Shown: positions 27,141 through 39,601 of the stretch, one piece after another
Layout: each line of letters begins with the position of its first letter
Position numbering within the stretch: position 1 is the stretch's first letter
Assembly: GCA_965237575.1 (NCBI GenBank)
Contig: CBDEGI010000004.1
Span: 3,348,001 to 3,412,000, forward strand
Direction of reading: 5' to 3'
Length of the DNA stretch: 64,000 nucleotides
Origin: JAKZVK01 sp965237575
GTDB taxonomy: Bacteria; Acidobacteriota; Terriglobia; Bryobacterales; UBA6623
The notes under the pieces: model-generated
The model's input: only the letters and a program-made list of their open reading frames with translations
What the model was told of the DNA's origin: nothing
The model's database searches: none
Position numbers and translations under genes: made by a program

Positions 27141-27440
27141 GCCTCCAGAACGACCACCAGGGTAGGACCAGGCCCCAATCCGTCCGTAAGCCACCGGGCG
27201 TTTGTGTCGCAGCGCCCGAATGAAGGGACCGGTAGGGTTCAAAGAAAGGCTCAAACGCCCCTGCCGGGGCTTGGACTTGTCTTGGATGCATCAGGTTCCG
27301 CCAAGGGGCAACCGTGGATTTACATCGGCGGCTCTGTTGCCGTTCGGTGGCGCGGTTGCGGCGGGCCGGGTGTGACCCTCTCGGGAAAGGCGAGTCATTC
27401 CGCCAACGTGCTAGCATGGGCCTCTTCCACGGAGGTTCCC
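27141..27440. repeat. 300-bp intergenic region with family-C repeat copy 1
   Basis: No gene is seen. Bases 27313-27371 read GTGGATTTACATCGGCGGCT, then CTGTTG, and end in GTTGCGGCGGGCCGGG. A copy of the same layout is at 28566-28623. GGGCGTTTG near 27195 and CAAACGCCC near 27250 form a further inverted pair. Confidence 0.7.
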
Positions 27441-28469
27441 ATGAGTAGACCCCCCTTCTTTGTTACTGCGCTACTGGTGCTGGGCCTGTCGGCCTGCGGC
27501 CCGACCGAGCCGGCCGGAGACGTCGAAAAGACTGCGCCCACAGGCGCCGGCACGGTCGTGAAGAACGATCCGGCGCTCGATGCGATTGTCCCCGCTGACT
27601 ATGAGATCGAGAAGCTCGCCGGCAACCTCATGTTCACTGAAGGCCCATTGTGGGTCGAAGAGGGCGGCCCGTACTTGCTCTTCAGCGACGTGCGCGGTAA
27701 TGCCAACTACAAGTGGGACCCCGCGTCCGGCCAGGTGAGCGACTTCCGAAAGCCGGTCTACCCAGGCGACTACGAGGAGGGCCAGTACGTGGGGCCCAAC
27801 GGCATCACGCTCGATCCCCAAGGCCGCATTATCATCTGCGAGCACGCCAACCGGCGGATCGTACGCATCGAGAAGGACGGCTCGGAAACCGTGATCGCCG
27901 ACAAATACAACGGCAAGCGCCTCAACAGCCCCAACGACATCGTCTACAAGTCCGACGGTTGGGCCTACTTCACCGACCCGCCGTACGGCCTGCCGAAACA
28001 GGACGACGATCCAGCCAAGGAACTGGCCTTCAACGGGATCTACCGCCTCAACTCCGACGGTAAGGTAGAACTGCTCAACGATCAGCAGACGCGCCCCAAC
28101 GGGCTCGCCTTCTCGCCCGACGAGAAGACCCTCTACGTCGCCAACTCCGATGCCGCGCGCAAGGTTTGGATGACCTATGGCGTCAACGACGACGGGACGC
28201 TCGACGAAGGGCGGGTCTTCCACGACGCCACCGCGGAAACGGCCGAGGGACTCCCCGACGGCCTCAAGGTCGACAAGCAGGGGAACCTGTATCTCACCGG
28301 CCCCGGCGGCGTTTGGATCTTCAGCCCCGAGGGTAAGCATCTCGGCACGATCCAAGCGGATGAAGTGCCCGCGAACGTGGGCTGGGGTGACGACGGTAAG
28401 GTGCTCTATATGACCGCCCGGACCGGGCTGTATCGGATTCGGCTTAACGCCGAGGGCGTTCGTCCGTAG
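27441..28469 (+). CDS. SMP-30/gluconolactonase-like lipoprotein
   Basis: From ATG 27441, with GGAGG 6 bases upstream, the protein has 342 residues. The signal MSRPPFFVTALLVLGLSACG ends in a lipobox Cys. The rest is a six-bladed propeller of the SMP-30/gluconolactonase group: FTEGPLWVEEGGPYLLFSDV (metal Glu), GPNGITLDPQGRIIICEHAN, SPNDIVYKSDGWAYFTDPPY, RPNGLAFSPDEKTLYVANSD and LPDGLKVDKQGNLYLTGPGG. Such enzymes hydrolyse lactones with a divalent metal. Exported forms are common in Acidobacteriota. The true substrate is unknown. Confidence 0.92.
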   Translation: MSRPPFFVTALLVLGLSACGPTEPAGDVEKTAPTGAGTVVKNDPALDAIVPADYEIEKLAGNLMFTEGPLWVEEGGPYLLFSDVRGNANYKWDPASGQVSDFRKPVYPGDYEEGQYVGPNGITLDPQGRIIICEHANRRIVRIEKDGSETVIADKYNGKRLNSPNDIVYKSDGWAYFTDPPYGLPKQDDDPAKELAFNGIYRLNSDGKVELLNDQQTRPNGLAFSPDEKTLYVANSDAARKVWMTYGVNDDGTLDEGRVFHDATAETAEGLPDGLKVDKQGNLYLTGPGGVWIFSPEGKHLGTIQADEVPANVGWGDDGKVLYMTARTGLYRIRLNAEGVRP

Positions 28470-28545
28470 GCGCGCGGAAGCCCTGTCTCGCCTGAGGCGT
28501 CGAACCCGTCACGGCGTCCCGAAGAAGTTTCTCCCGCGGTGGTGG

Positions 28546-28623
28546 CGCGGGCTGAGCCCGCGCGCCCGCGGATTTACATCCGCGGCTCTGTTGTTTCTTC
28601 GGGGGCGCCGTTGCGGCGGGCCG
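28546..28623. repeat. Family-C repeat copy 2 with flanking palindrome
   Basis: GCGCGGGCTGAGCCCGCGC (28546-28564) is a palindromic stem. It leads into CGCGGATTTACATCCGCGGC, then CTGTTG and a tail GTTGCGGCGGGCCGGG that matches the copy at 27313-27371. The repeat sits between the gluconolactonase-like gene and lepB. Confidence 0.75.
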
Positions 28624-28711
28624 GGGCCCTTCCAGTCCTTCCAGCCGCAGCTTGTTCCTCCGCGAAGCGGCATAATAGAATTACAGAAGGCCCGCCACCG
28701 AACCCGAGACA

Positions 28712-29332
28712 ATGGAGTCCCCCGAGAGCAGAGACGAGGCAGCCTCGCCGGCCGCCACGTCGGCTGAAGATCGATCCGCGCCCGCGGATGGCGCGGCCCC
28801 CACGCCAAGCCGTCCCCCGTTCTGGTTCGACATCCAGGTGTGGGTGCGGGATATCGTCATCTCGGTCGCAATCGCAGCCATTGTCATCGTGTTCCTCTAC
28901 CAGCCCGTAAAGGTCGAGGGCACCAGCATGATGCCCTGGCTACACGATCAGCAACGGATCTTCGTGAACAAGTTCATCTACAGTTTCGAGGAGATCCGCC
29001 GCGGCGACATCGTCGTCTTCCGCTTCCCTCTGGACCCCAGCAAGTCGTACATCAAACGCGTGGTCGGCCTGCCGGGCGATGAGATCGAAATCGTCGACGG
29101 CGGATTGATGATCAACGGGCGGCGTACGCCCGAACCCTACGTCCAGCAGAACTACCAGGATCGCGCCACCTATTCTCCCGTCCGGATACCGGCCGATCAC
29201 TACTACGTGCTCGGCGATCATCGCAACACCTCGAACGACAGTCGCACGTGGGGGCCGGTGCCCCAAGGACACATCCTCGGCAAGGCGGTCTTCGCCTATT
29301 GGCCGCTTGACCGTTTTGGAGTATTGCAGTGA
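28712..29332 (+). CDS. lepB: Signal peptidase I
   Basis: The 206-residue protein has an N-terminal disordered tail of about 40 residues and one membrane segment (DIVISVAIAAIVIVFLYQPV). The catalytic Ser lies in KVEGTSMMPWL and the catalytic Lys in SYIKRVVGLPGDEIEI. Box D/E is seen in VLGDHRNTSNDSRTWGPV. It removes signal peptides from exported proteins at the inner membrane. Its stop overlaps the start of carA by one base, and LepB-CarA-CarB may be one transcript. Confidence 0.94.
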   Translation: MESPESRDEAASPAATSAEDRSAPADGAAPTPSRPPFWFDIQVWVRDIVISVAIAAIVIVFLYQPVKVEGTSMMPWLHDQQRIFVNKFIYSFEEIRRGDIVVFRFPLDPSKSYIKRVVGLPGDEIEIVDGGLMINGRRTPEPYVQQNYQDRATYSPVRIPADHYYVLGDHRNTSNDSRTWGPVPQGHILGKAVFAYWPLDRFGVLQ

Positions 29333-30456
29333 TGACCGAAGCCGTTCTCGCTCTCGAGGACGGGCGTTTCTTTCGCGGCGTCAGCGTCGGGGCCAAGGGC
29401 GAGTGCTATGGCGAGGTCGTCTTCAACACCGGCATCACCGGCTACCAGGAGATCTTTACCGACCCCTCCTACAGCGGGCAGATCGTCGTCCTAACCAACC
29501 CGCAGATCGGCAACTACGGCACCAACGCCGAAGACAGCGAGTCGGCCCGACCCTACATCGAGGGGTTGGTCACGCGCGAGTTTTCAGAGATCGCGAGCAA
29601 CTGGCGCTCGTCCGAGCACGCCGCCGACTTCCTAGCGCAGCAGAAGATTCCGATCATTTCTGAGATCGACACGCGCGCCCTCGTTCGGCACCTGAGGACA
29701 CAGGGGGCCATGCGAGGCGTGATCTCATCGCTTGAGACCGATCCCGAAAAGCTCGCCGAGAAAGCGCGCTCCATCCCCAAGATGGACGGGCTTGACCTCG
29801 CCAGCTCGGTCTCGACCAAACAGCGCTACGAATGGACGCGCGGCGTCGATGCCTGCTCGCCTTCCGAGTTGGTCCCGCCGGCCGACGAACCCTCGCTCCA
29901 CGTGGTGGCCTATGACTTCGGCATCAAGCACAACATCCTGCGCCGGCTGGTGCACAAGGGTTGCCGCGTGACGGTAGTCCCGTCGCTGACCTCGGCCGAC
30001 GATGTGTTGGCGCTCAAGCCTGACGGCGTGTTTCTCTCGAACGGTCCAGGCGACCCCGACCCGCTCCAGGGGCCCATCGACAGCGTGCGCAAGCTCGTCG
30101 GCCGGGTGCCGATCTTCGGTATTTGCCTGGGCCATCAGGTGCTGGGCTTGGCTGTGGGAGGCAAGACGTTCAAGCTCAAGTTCGGACATCACGGCGCCAA
30201 CCATCCGGTGCGCAACGAGCGCACGGGCAAGGTCGAGATCACCTCACAGAACCACGGTTTCGCTGTTGACCCCGACTCCCTCGATGCAGCGAGTCTCGAG
30301 TTGACACACGTGAACCTGAACGACCAGACGCTCGAAGGTTTCCGTAGCCGCAAGGACCCGCTGTTTTGCGTACAGTATCATCCGGAAGCGGCCCCGGGGC
30401 CCCATGACTCGCAATATCTTTTTGACGATTTTGTAGAGCTAATGAAGGCAGCGTAA
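29332..30456 (+). CDS. carA: Carbamoyl-phosphate synthase small subunit
   Basis: The protein begins with ATG at 29332 (a GTG at 29329 is also possible) and has 374 residues. The N-terminal domain shows GECYGEVVFNTGITGYQEIF and PQIGNYGTN. The glutaminase domain carries FGICLGHQVLGLAVGGKTFK with the nucleophile Cys, and the His-Glu partners in VQYHPEAAPGPHDS. It supplies ammonia from glutamine to CarB for carbamoyl phosphate, the precursor of arginine and pyrimidines. The start codon overlaps the lepB stop. Confidence 0.96.
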   Translation: MTEAVLALEDGRFFRGVSVGAKGECYGEVVFNTGITGYQEIFTDPSYSGQIVVLTNPQIGNYGTNAEDSESARPYIEGLVTREFSEIASNWRSSEHAADFLAQQKIPIISEIDTRALVRHLRTQGAMRGVISSLETDPEKLAEKARSIPKMDGLDLASSVSTKQRYEWTRGVDACSPSELVPPADEPSLHVVAYDFGIKHNILRRLVHKGCRVTVVPSLTSADDVLALKPDGVFLSNGPGDPDPLQGPIDSVRKLVGRVPIFGICLGHQVLGLAVGGKTFKLKFGHHGANHPVRNERTGKVEITSQNHGFAVDPDSLDAASLELTHVNLNDQTLEGFRSRKDPLFCVQYHPEAAPGPHDSQYLFDDFVELMKAA

Positions 30457-30460
30457 GTGA

Positions 30461-30586
30461 GTTTCACGCAAAGACGCAAAGGCGCCAAGAGTACAGCGCC
30501 AACGGATACCCGCCGGAGCGGAGCCCGAGCGTTGGTCATCGACAGGAATCTTGTAGTCCTTGCGCCTTTGCGTCTTTGCGTGAAAC
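30461..30586. repeat. 25-bp inverted-repeat element between carA and carB
   Basis: GTTTCACGCAAAGACGCAAA plus GGCGC (30461-30485) is exactly complementary to 30562-30586, with about 76 bases between. Pairing goes three bases deeper past a one-base bulge. The long stem would separate the carA and carB messages. Sequences of the ACGCAAAGACGCAAAG type recur in many bacterial genomes, so this looks like an inserted mobile or REP-like unit rather than an operon-specific control. Confidence 0.85.
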
Positions 30587-30599
30587 ACTGACCCACCCC

Positions 30600-33812
<3,213 letters not shown>

Positions 33813-33948
33813 CGCCGGGCCTACTGTGCTGACGCGACGCGGCGCTGCTTGCTCACACCAGCAGGTCAGCGCCTTGGCTCGCCCATCGGCGAGCGAGGCG
33901 TTGCGGTTTGGCGGGTACAATGGTCAGTTGATGGTGGGAGGTGTGCCG

Positions 33949-35283
33949 ATGTTGCGACGCCGGGATCTGTTGCTCTCGATGGCGGGCTTGTGGCCCGCCG
34001 GACGTGCGCTGGGCGCAACGTGGCCGCAGTTTCGCGGGCCCGGCGCGCGAGGCGTCGTGCCGGACGACCCCGATCTGCCGGAGAGCTGGAGCGCAACCGA
34101 CAACGTCGTCTGGAAGCGTCCCATCCCGGGCCTGGGATGGTCGTCGCCGGTTGTTTGGAACCGGCAGATCTTTCTGAACACGAACGTCAGCTCGCGGCCC
34201 ACGGCCACTCCGAGCGGAGGGTTCTACGAAGGTGGGAAATCGAACCCCATTCCCACCGACGAGCACCGCTGGGTTGTCTATGGCGTCGATCTCGATAACG
34301 GTGAAGTCCGCTGGGAGAAAGAGGTCCATCGCGGCGTGCCCAACGTTCCGCGGCACAAGAAGAATACCTACGCCTCCGAGACGCCGGTCACCGACGGCGA
34401 GCACGTCTATGCGCACTTCGGCGATCTGGCGACCTACTGCCTCGACATGAACGGCAAGGTGGTTTGGTCGAAGCCGTGGCGGCCGGTCGAGACGCGGTAC
34501 GGATACGGCACCGCCTCCTCGCCGGCGCTTCACGAGGGTCGGCTCTACATCACCAACGACAACGAAGAGCAGTCGTATCTTGTCGCGCTCGACAAGGCGA
34601 CGGGTAAGGAAATCTGGCGGGTTGACCGCGATGAGTCGACCACATGGTCGACGCCCTACGTCTGGAAGAACGCCCAGAGAACCGAAATCATCACCGCGGG
34701 GCGCAAGAAGGTGCGCTCCTACGACCTGGACGGCAAGCTGCTGTGGGAGATCAGCGGCATGTCGGCGTTGTCGATTCCGACGCCGTTTTCCGAACACGGG
34801 TTGCTCTATGTGACCTCGGGCTTTCATGTGACCAAGGAGCGGCCCGTCTACGCAATTCGGCCCGGCGGCTCCGGTGACATCACCCTTGCCGAGGGCCAGA
34901 CAAGCAACGACTACATAGCCTGGAGCCTGCCGCAAGGCGGGCCGTACCATCCCACGCCGATCCTCTACGGTGACCTCCTCTATGTGCTGTTTGACCGTGG
35001 TTTCGTGACTTGCCACAACGCCAAGACCGGCGAAGAGGTTTACGACAAACAACGCATCTCTCGCGCGAGCGGCAACTTCACCAGTTCGCCTTGGGCCTAC
35101 AACGGCAAGATCTTCTGTCTGGATGAGAACGGCGACACCTTTGTCATCCAAGCCGGGCCTGCGTTCAAGGTACTCGGGAAGAACAGCCTGGGTGAGATGT
35201 GCATGGCAACGCCGGCGATCGCGGACAAGAGCCTGATCGTGAGGACGGCCTCGCAGATCTACCGAATCGGCTCGGCCTCGTAG
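33949..35283 (+). CDS. Exported PQQ-like beta-propeller protein
   Basis: From ATG 33949, with GGGAGG 7 bases upstream, the protein has 444 residues. It starts MLRRRDLLLSMAGL, a Tat-like signal. The mature part is a propeller of PQQ-like repeats with WPQFRGPGARGV at the front, the acidobacterial and planctomycetal signature. Trp-docking motifs recur as VYGVDLDNGEVRWEKEVHRG, LVALDKATGKEIWRVDRDES and SYDLDGKLLWEISGMSA. Most such proteins lack PQQ and enzyme activity and act as scaffolds or binders, so enzyme function is not claimed. The gene stands alone after carB. Confidence 0.88.
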   Translation: MLRRRDLLLSMAGLWPAGRALGATWPQFRGPGARGVVPDDPDLPESWSATDNVVWKRPIPGLGWSSPVVWNRQIFLNTNVSSRPTATPSGGFYEGGKSNPIPTDEHRWVVYGVDLDNGEVRWEKEVHRGVPNVPRHKKNTYASETPVTDGEHVYAHFGDLATYCLDMNGKVVWSKPWRPVETRYGYGTASSPALHEGRLYITNDNEEQSYLVALDKATGKEIWRVDRDESTTWSTPYVWKNAQRTEIITAGRKKVRSYDLDGKLLWEISGMSALSIPTPFSEHGLLYVTSGFHVTKERPVYAIRPGGSGDITLAEGQTSNDYIAWSLPQGGPYHPTPILYGDLLYVLFDRGFVTCHNAKTGEEVYDKQRISRASGNFTSSPWAYNGKIFCLDENGDTFVIQAGPAFKVLGKNSLGEMCMATPAIADKSLIVRTASQIYRIGSAS

Positions 35284-35296
35284 CCCGTGGCACATC

Positions 35297-35322
35297 GTAG
35301 GGGCGCGGCATGCCGTGCCCGC
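35297..35322. repeat. Family-A repeat, copy 3
   Basis: GTAGGGGCGCGGCATGCCGT plus GCCCGC is nearly the palindrome seen at 14102-14121. It lies directly before the isochorismatase-like gene. An apparent upstream ATG start of that gene (35310) falls inside this repeat and is therefore suspect. Confidence 0.85.
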
Positions 35323-35357
35323 TTGGCCGGTCGGCCGCGGAATCAGCGAGAACCCGC

Positions 35358-36074
35358 GTGAGGTGGAACGCAGCAGAACACGATCCCGAGTGGCCGTTCG
35401 AGCTACTCGCCACGCAATTCGAACTCGCGTGGCCGTCGGTGGCCTTGCTCGTCATCGACATGCACGCCAAAGACCTCGTGATGGGGGCCGATTCCGAGGT
35501 GGCGTCGTCTAAGCCCGAGATTGCCGAGTACTGGAACACGCGGGTCTCGGAGCTGGTCATGCCGAACCTCTGCCGGCTGATGGGCTGCTTTCGGGGGCAG
35601 GGGGCCGCGGTCGTCTATACGCGCAATGGGAATGTGACGTCCACGGGCCTTGAGATGACCCGCCGCCTGCGCGTGAAAGGCGCCGCCGATGGGGCGCGGG
35701 TTCCCAAGCAGTTCAAGCACCCCGGGCAGACACCGGGGCACGAAATCGATTCCCGGATTGCGCCACGAGAGGAAGACCTCGTCGTCGACAAGCTAACGTC
35801 GGGAGCGTTTACCGCATCGATTCTTGATCATGCGTTGCGCAACATGGGTGTCAAGGGCTTGGTGATCACCGGCATCCTGACGGATATGTGCGTGCTGGGC
35901 ACAGCCCGGGCGGCAGCGGAGTTGGGCTACGACAGCCTGATTTGCGAAGATGCCTGCGCCACGTTGACGGCCCGCGCTCATAACGAGGCGCTGCTCATGC
36001 ATGCACGGGTGTTCGGGCGTGTGGCGGCGACGGAGGATGTTATCGCCGAGCTTGCGCGCGGCGGCCGTAGGTAG
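35358..36074 (+). CDS. Isochorismatase-like cysteine hydrolase
   Basis: From GTG 35358 the protein has 238 residues. An ATG at 35310 is in frame but lies in a repeat. The fold is that of isochorismatase-like hydrolases: VALLVIDMHAKDLVMG (catalytic Asp), VDKLTSGAFTASILDHALR (Lys) and VITGILTDMCVLGTARAA with the catalytic Cys of TDMC. Members hydrolyse amides such as nicotinamide, N-carbamoylsarcosine or isochorismate. The substrate is not predictable. The C-terminus CEDACATLTARAHNEALL is typical. Confidence 0.88.
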   Translation: MRWNAAEHDPEWPFELLATQFELAWPSVALLVIDMHAKDLVMGADSEVASSKPEIAEYWNTRVSELVMPNLCRLMGCFRGQGAAVVYTRNGNVTSTGLEMTRRLRVKGAADGARVPKQFKHPGQTPGHEIDSRIAPREEDLVVDKLTSGAFTASILDHALRNMGVKGLVITGILTDMCVLGTARAAAELGYDSLICEDACATLTARAHNEALLMHARVFGRVAATEDVIAELARGGRR

Positions 36075-36092
36075 CACACGACGGCCCTAGCG

Positions 36093-36230
36093 CTAGACGA
36101 TCGGCTTGATTACGACGGCGGCGTAGTTGCCCATCATCTCGAAGGTCTTGTGGCTCTCGCTCATTGCCGCACGGGCCGCGGCTTGCCAGGCAGCCGCAGC
36201 GCGGAGGGGGTCGACGCCTACAAGCGACAG
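36093..36230 (-). pseudogene. Possible gene remnant, C-terminal tail only
   Basis: The short minus-strand reading AAARAAMSESHKTFEMMGNY AAVVIKPIV ends at a stop at 36093. It looks more protein-like than its surroundings. The upstream sequence is low-complexity Arg-rich and not convincing. It may be the tail of a lost gene. The family was not identified. Confidence 0.2.
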
Positions 36231-36560
36231 GCCTTGATTTCGGCCCCCAAGCCAGTGTCTGCGTACCCCAACCGACCCACCCAAGCCGCGCCTGACAGCA
36301 AGCGGTCCCAAAAACCTCAGTGAACGTCGCTGGCGTGCCCGCGCCCGACGCGGCCCTCCGCTTTTCAACCGCCGAATTTCCATCGGCGTCTCGTTTCAGT
36401 CACAGATAAATCGTAAATTTATTTCCTTATATTTCAATGATATAGCTTCCAGGATGAACGGAACGCGGCAGTAAGCGAGATAACCTGAAGCCGAAAAGGA
36501 GCCAGGATTACCGAGGCTCCGGTCGTCCACTGTGGGGCGGCTTCGTGGGAGAGAACGAGA
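36231..36560 (+). promoter_or_regulatory. AT-rich promoter patch and structured leader of the fibre-like gene
   Basis: Bases 36395-36450 are clearly AT-rich in a GC-rich region and hold TATA-like motifs (TTATATTTCAATGATATAG). The downstream leader of about 100 bases has a stem GGAGCC/GGCTCC at 36498-36503 and 36515-36520 and GAGAACGAGA just before the start at 36561. This looks like a promoter with a folded 5' untranslated region. No known riboswitch class is matched with confidence. Confidence 0.4.
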
Positions 36561-39192
36561 ATGCGAAACACCGGACACTTGCTCATAACGGCTGTGGTTT
36601 ACCTCGGGCTGTGTGGTTGTGCCGCGGCGCTTCCCGGAACCCGTGTCCAGGACGTGCTCTACAACGCGGACGGCACACGCGTTGAAGGAACGGCCACCAT
36701 CGGCTGGAACGGGTTCACGGCGTCGGATGGTTCGACGTTGGCGACCAGCAGCATCAACGCGCGGATCGTCCAGGGCGTGATCAACGTCGATTTGGTACCG
36801 AATGAGAACGCGACACCGACGGGAACGAGTTACCAGGTCAGCTACCTGCTCGACAACGGTTCGCGATTCTTCGAGACCTGGGTCGTGCCGGAAAGCGTGA
36901 CGCCGGTGACGGTGAGCCAGGTGCGCGTCACGCAGGCGCCGCCGCCGGGATCGGTCATCGCGCAGTCGCAGGTGACCAGCTTGGTCGCCGACCTGAATGG
37001 GAAGGCCGACATTGACGAAGAGAACGTCTTTACCGAGCGGCAGATCATCGAGGAGAGCAGCCCCGGCGGGAGCAATGCGCTGCTTTCCTTCCGCGAATCC
37101 GGCGGACCCGAAACGGTCGGGTTCCGCCTGCCGACGCTGACGACCAGCACACTCTACACGCTGCCCGTGTCGGATGGACTGCCGGGACAGCACTTGACCA
37201 CGGATGGTGGGGGCAACATGTTTTGGGCGGCGGCCGGCGCGGGCGCGGGCGCCGGGATGGCGTACGAGATTTTTCAGGATTCCGGTACGTCGGTGACTCA
37301 GCGCAACGTGGCGAATTTCACGAACGGCCTCACGGTGTTCGACAACGTATCGCAAACGCGTACCGAAGTCGAGCCGGTGTATGGCACAACCGCCGGCACG
37401 ATCACGGAAGGCAACGATGCGAGGCTCTCCGACGCACGGACACCGCTGGCGCATGCGTCCACCCACGCGACCGGCGGCAGCGATGTCGTCACCCCGGCCA
37501 GCATCGGTGCGCTCAAGAACTCCAACGATACGATTACGTCGGTGCTGCCGGGGGCGTCCGTGCTGACGGTCCGAGGAATCTCGGGCCAATCGGCCCCCTT
37601 GCAGTCGTGGCTGGACGGGAACGGGGACACGATGGTGGTCATCAGCCCGAATGGCAGCACGTTCGTCCGTCAGCTCGGCATCAACAGCTCGCTGGGCGGA
37701 ACGGTGTCGAACCTGTTCATGCAGGTGGGCGGCCTGAATCGCTTTGTCTTTTCGTCGTTTGCGACGGTGTTGAACGTGGGCCGTTACGACGACTTCGGCG
37801 TCTTCAAGGATACGCCGCTTCAGATTCTGCGTACTGGGGACACGCTGATGAACACGTCGGTGCAGATCCACGATCCGACGGCTACGACGGGGACAACGAC
37901 GCTCTCGATCAAGTCCGGCGACGGGCAGGGGACCACCGCGCTGCAGCAATGGAAGAACAACGCCAACTTTGTCATGGCCGATCTCGACTGGGCCGGGAAC
38001 CTGAATCTTCACGGCGGGTACATTGACTTTCTCGAGAGCACGGCGCCGCCGCCACCGGCATCTAACGAAGTACGACTCTTTGTTGATTCCGCGACCGGGG
38101 AGATCTCGGTGAAGAAGGACACCGGTTCGGTGGTCTCGCTCGAGAGCGGAGCCGGTGGCGGCGGCGGTTCCTTTGGGGTCTTCCAGGACGGGGAAACTCC
38201 GTCGGGGACGATCGACGGCGTCAACGACACTTTTATTTTGGCGGTGGCACCCGATCCGGCCGGCAGTCTTGAATTGAACAATCGGGGTATGCACTTGACT
38301 CCCGACGACCCCACACCTTGTGGTCGGCGACTGCGGCGACCGTACCCTCGAGGGGCCATCGGGCAGCGGTCGTGGGTCCTATAGCCGCCGCTCATTGCGC
38401 CCCGCGGGGGGACGGCAGCGGTTGACTTTGAAACCTGAAGGCGAAGCGCTCTTGAAACTCCCCAGCGTGCGCGAATAGTCCTCCAGAGCCCGGATACTAG
38501 ACCTTGGGGCTTCGGGAGTCAAGTGCATACCCCAGTTGAACAAAAACGGCGTAGTTCAAAAGCCGGGAGTCGACTTCACGCTTAGCAGCACTACGATCAC
38601 GTTCCTCGCGGGCGCGATTCCGCAAACCGGCGACTCGCTTCTGGCTTGGTACCGCAGCGACGGCTCCGCAGCGGGCGGGGACCTGACGGCGACCTACCCG
38701 AACCCAGTCGTCTCGGGCATTCGCGGCCGGGTTGTTTCGAGCGCCGCACCGGCAGACGGACAGTGTCTGGTATGGAACATCGGCACCAATCTCTGGGAGC
38801 CGGCCAACTGCGCACGCGAAACCGACGCGATCCAGTGGCACTTCGCCGGCACGCCCTCAACGGGTCTACGGCCAATGACACTCACCGTTCCGGAAGGCAT
38901 CACGGGCGCTGTGTTGGTTGATAGCCGCATCGTCGCGAATACCACGGGTGGGGCGTCGACGTTCAACATCGAACGCTGCACCGCTAGTTGTACGGGAACC
39001 GGCCCCGTGTTCAGCTCGATCTACTCGACGGACCGGGCTCTGCCGCTCGGCACGCGCACGGCGACCGGTGGCACGCCGACCACCACCACCGTCAATGCCG
39101 GGGACCAGTTTCGCGTGAATCTGGTGTCGGTGGGTTCGGGCGTCGCGGATGTGACCGTGTCGTTGACCTACGAGTACACGGCGTCCCACTGA
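36561..39192 (+). pseudogene. Secreted fibre-like protein gene split by a 254-bp insertion
   Basis: The protein begins with a lipoprotein-like or cleavable signal (MRNTGHLLITAVVYLGLCGC). A beta-rich region of phage-fibre or collar character follows, with ITEGNDARLSDARTPLAHAS and THATGGSDVVTPASIGALK, a motif pair common in tail-fibre-like proteins. The frame runs to codon 571 (38273), is interrupted by a mobile element, then resumes at 38536 as LNKNGVVQKPGVDFTLS to the stop at 39192. Removing the element and one copy of its 8-bp target duplication gives one frame of 789 residues. Function before disruption is unknown, perhaps surface adhesion. No other phage genes are present. Confidence 0.85.
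38282..38535. mobile_element. 254-bp non-autonomous insertion (MITE-like)
   Basis: Left terminal repeat 38284-38305 begins GGGGTATGCACTTGACTCCC. Right terminal repeat 38512-38533 is its exact reverse complement over 22 bases. The element is flanked by the direct repeat TTGAACAA at 38274-38281 and 38536-38543, an 8-bp target duplication. It contains no open frame able to encode a transposase. Precise removal of 262 bases (element plus one repeat) restores the host gene frame (GSLEL then NKNGVV). The parent transposon is not in the window. The terminal repeat differs from that of the ISKra4 element at 61364. Confidence 0.95.
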
Positions 39193-39308
39193 GTTCGGTG
39201 ATGAACCTGAGCCGGGAGGTGGGGTAATGCTGACTCGGGCGCTCGTAGGGGGGGCGGGGCCAGGAGTTTAGCATTGTCATCGCGCGGCTGAGGGGATACG
39301 ATGCAGGC

Positions 39309-39548
39309 ATGGATGTCGAAAAGACCATGGCGTTCATCCTTGAACAACAAGCGGCGATGAACGTGCGCCAGGATTCGATTCTCACCATGATCGAAGGCGG
39401 CATGAAACTCATCGCGGGTCACAACCGGCAGATCAAGGCCCTCATTGAAAGCCAGGAAAGGCTCACCTAGGCCCAGCAGGCCACGGACCGAAACCTCGAC
39501 CGCCTGATCGACGCCTTGCAGCGCAACTCTTCCAACGGGTCATCGTAG
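39309..39548 (+). pseudogene. Small coiled-coil protein gene with in-frame TAG
   Basis: ATG 39309 starts MDVEKTMAFILEQQAAMN and encodes a heptad-patterned helix for 53 residues, ending at TAG (39468-39470). The same frame continues without break for 25 more residues in the same style (AQQATDRNLDRLIDALQR) to a second TAG at 39548. A GAGGGGAT lies about 11 bases before the start. Similar short coiled-coil proteins of unknown function occur in Acidobacteriota. It may be a truncated but expressed peptide or a decayed gene. Confidence 0.55.
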
Positions 39549-39601
39549 ATTTCGTACTGGCGCGGCGGACTGGCTCGTCGTTCGGGGTGCCTGCCGCTAC
39601 C

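Noticed and set aside
33853..35295. 480-residue minus-strand open frame opposite the PQQ-like gene
   Set aside because: Shadow frame with Arg/Val-rich composition and no family features, while the plus strand has clear propeller motifs.
36396..38294. 632-residue open frame on the minus strand
   Set aside because: It is antisense to the fibre-like gene, is rich in Arg, His and Val as expected for a shadow frame, and has no motif.
36561..39192. Prophage suggested by the tail-fibre-like protein
   Set aside because: No capsid, terminase, portal, integrase or lysis gene is nearby, and the protein has a secretion signal.
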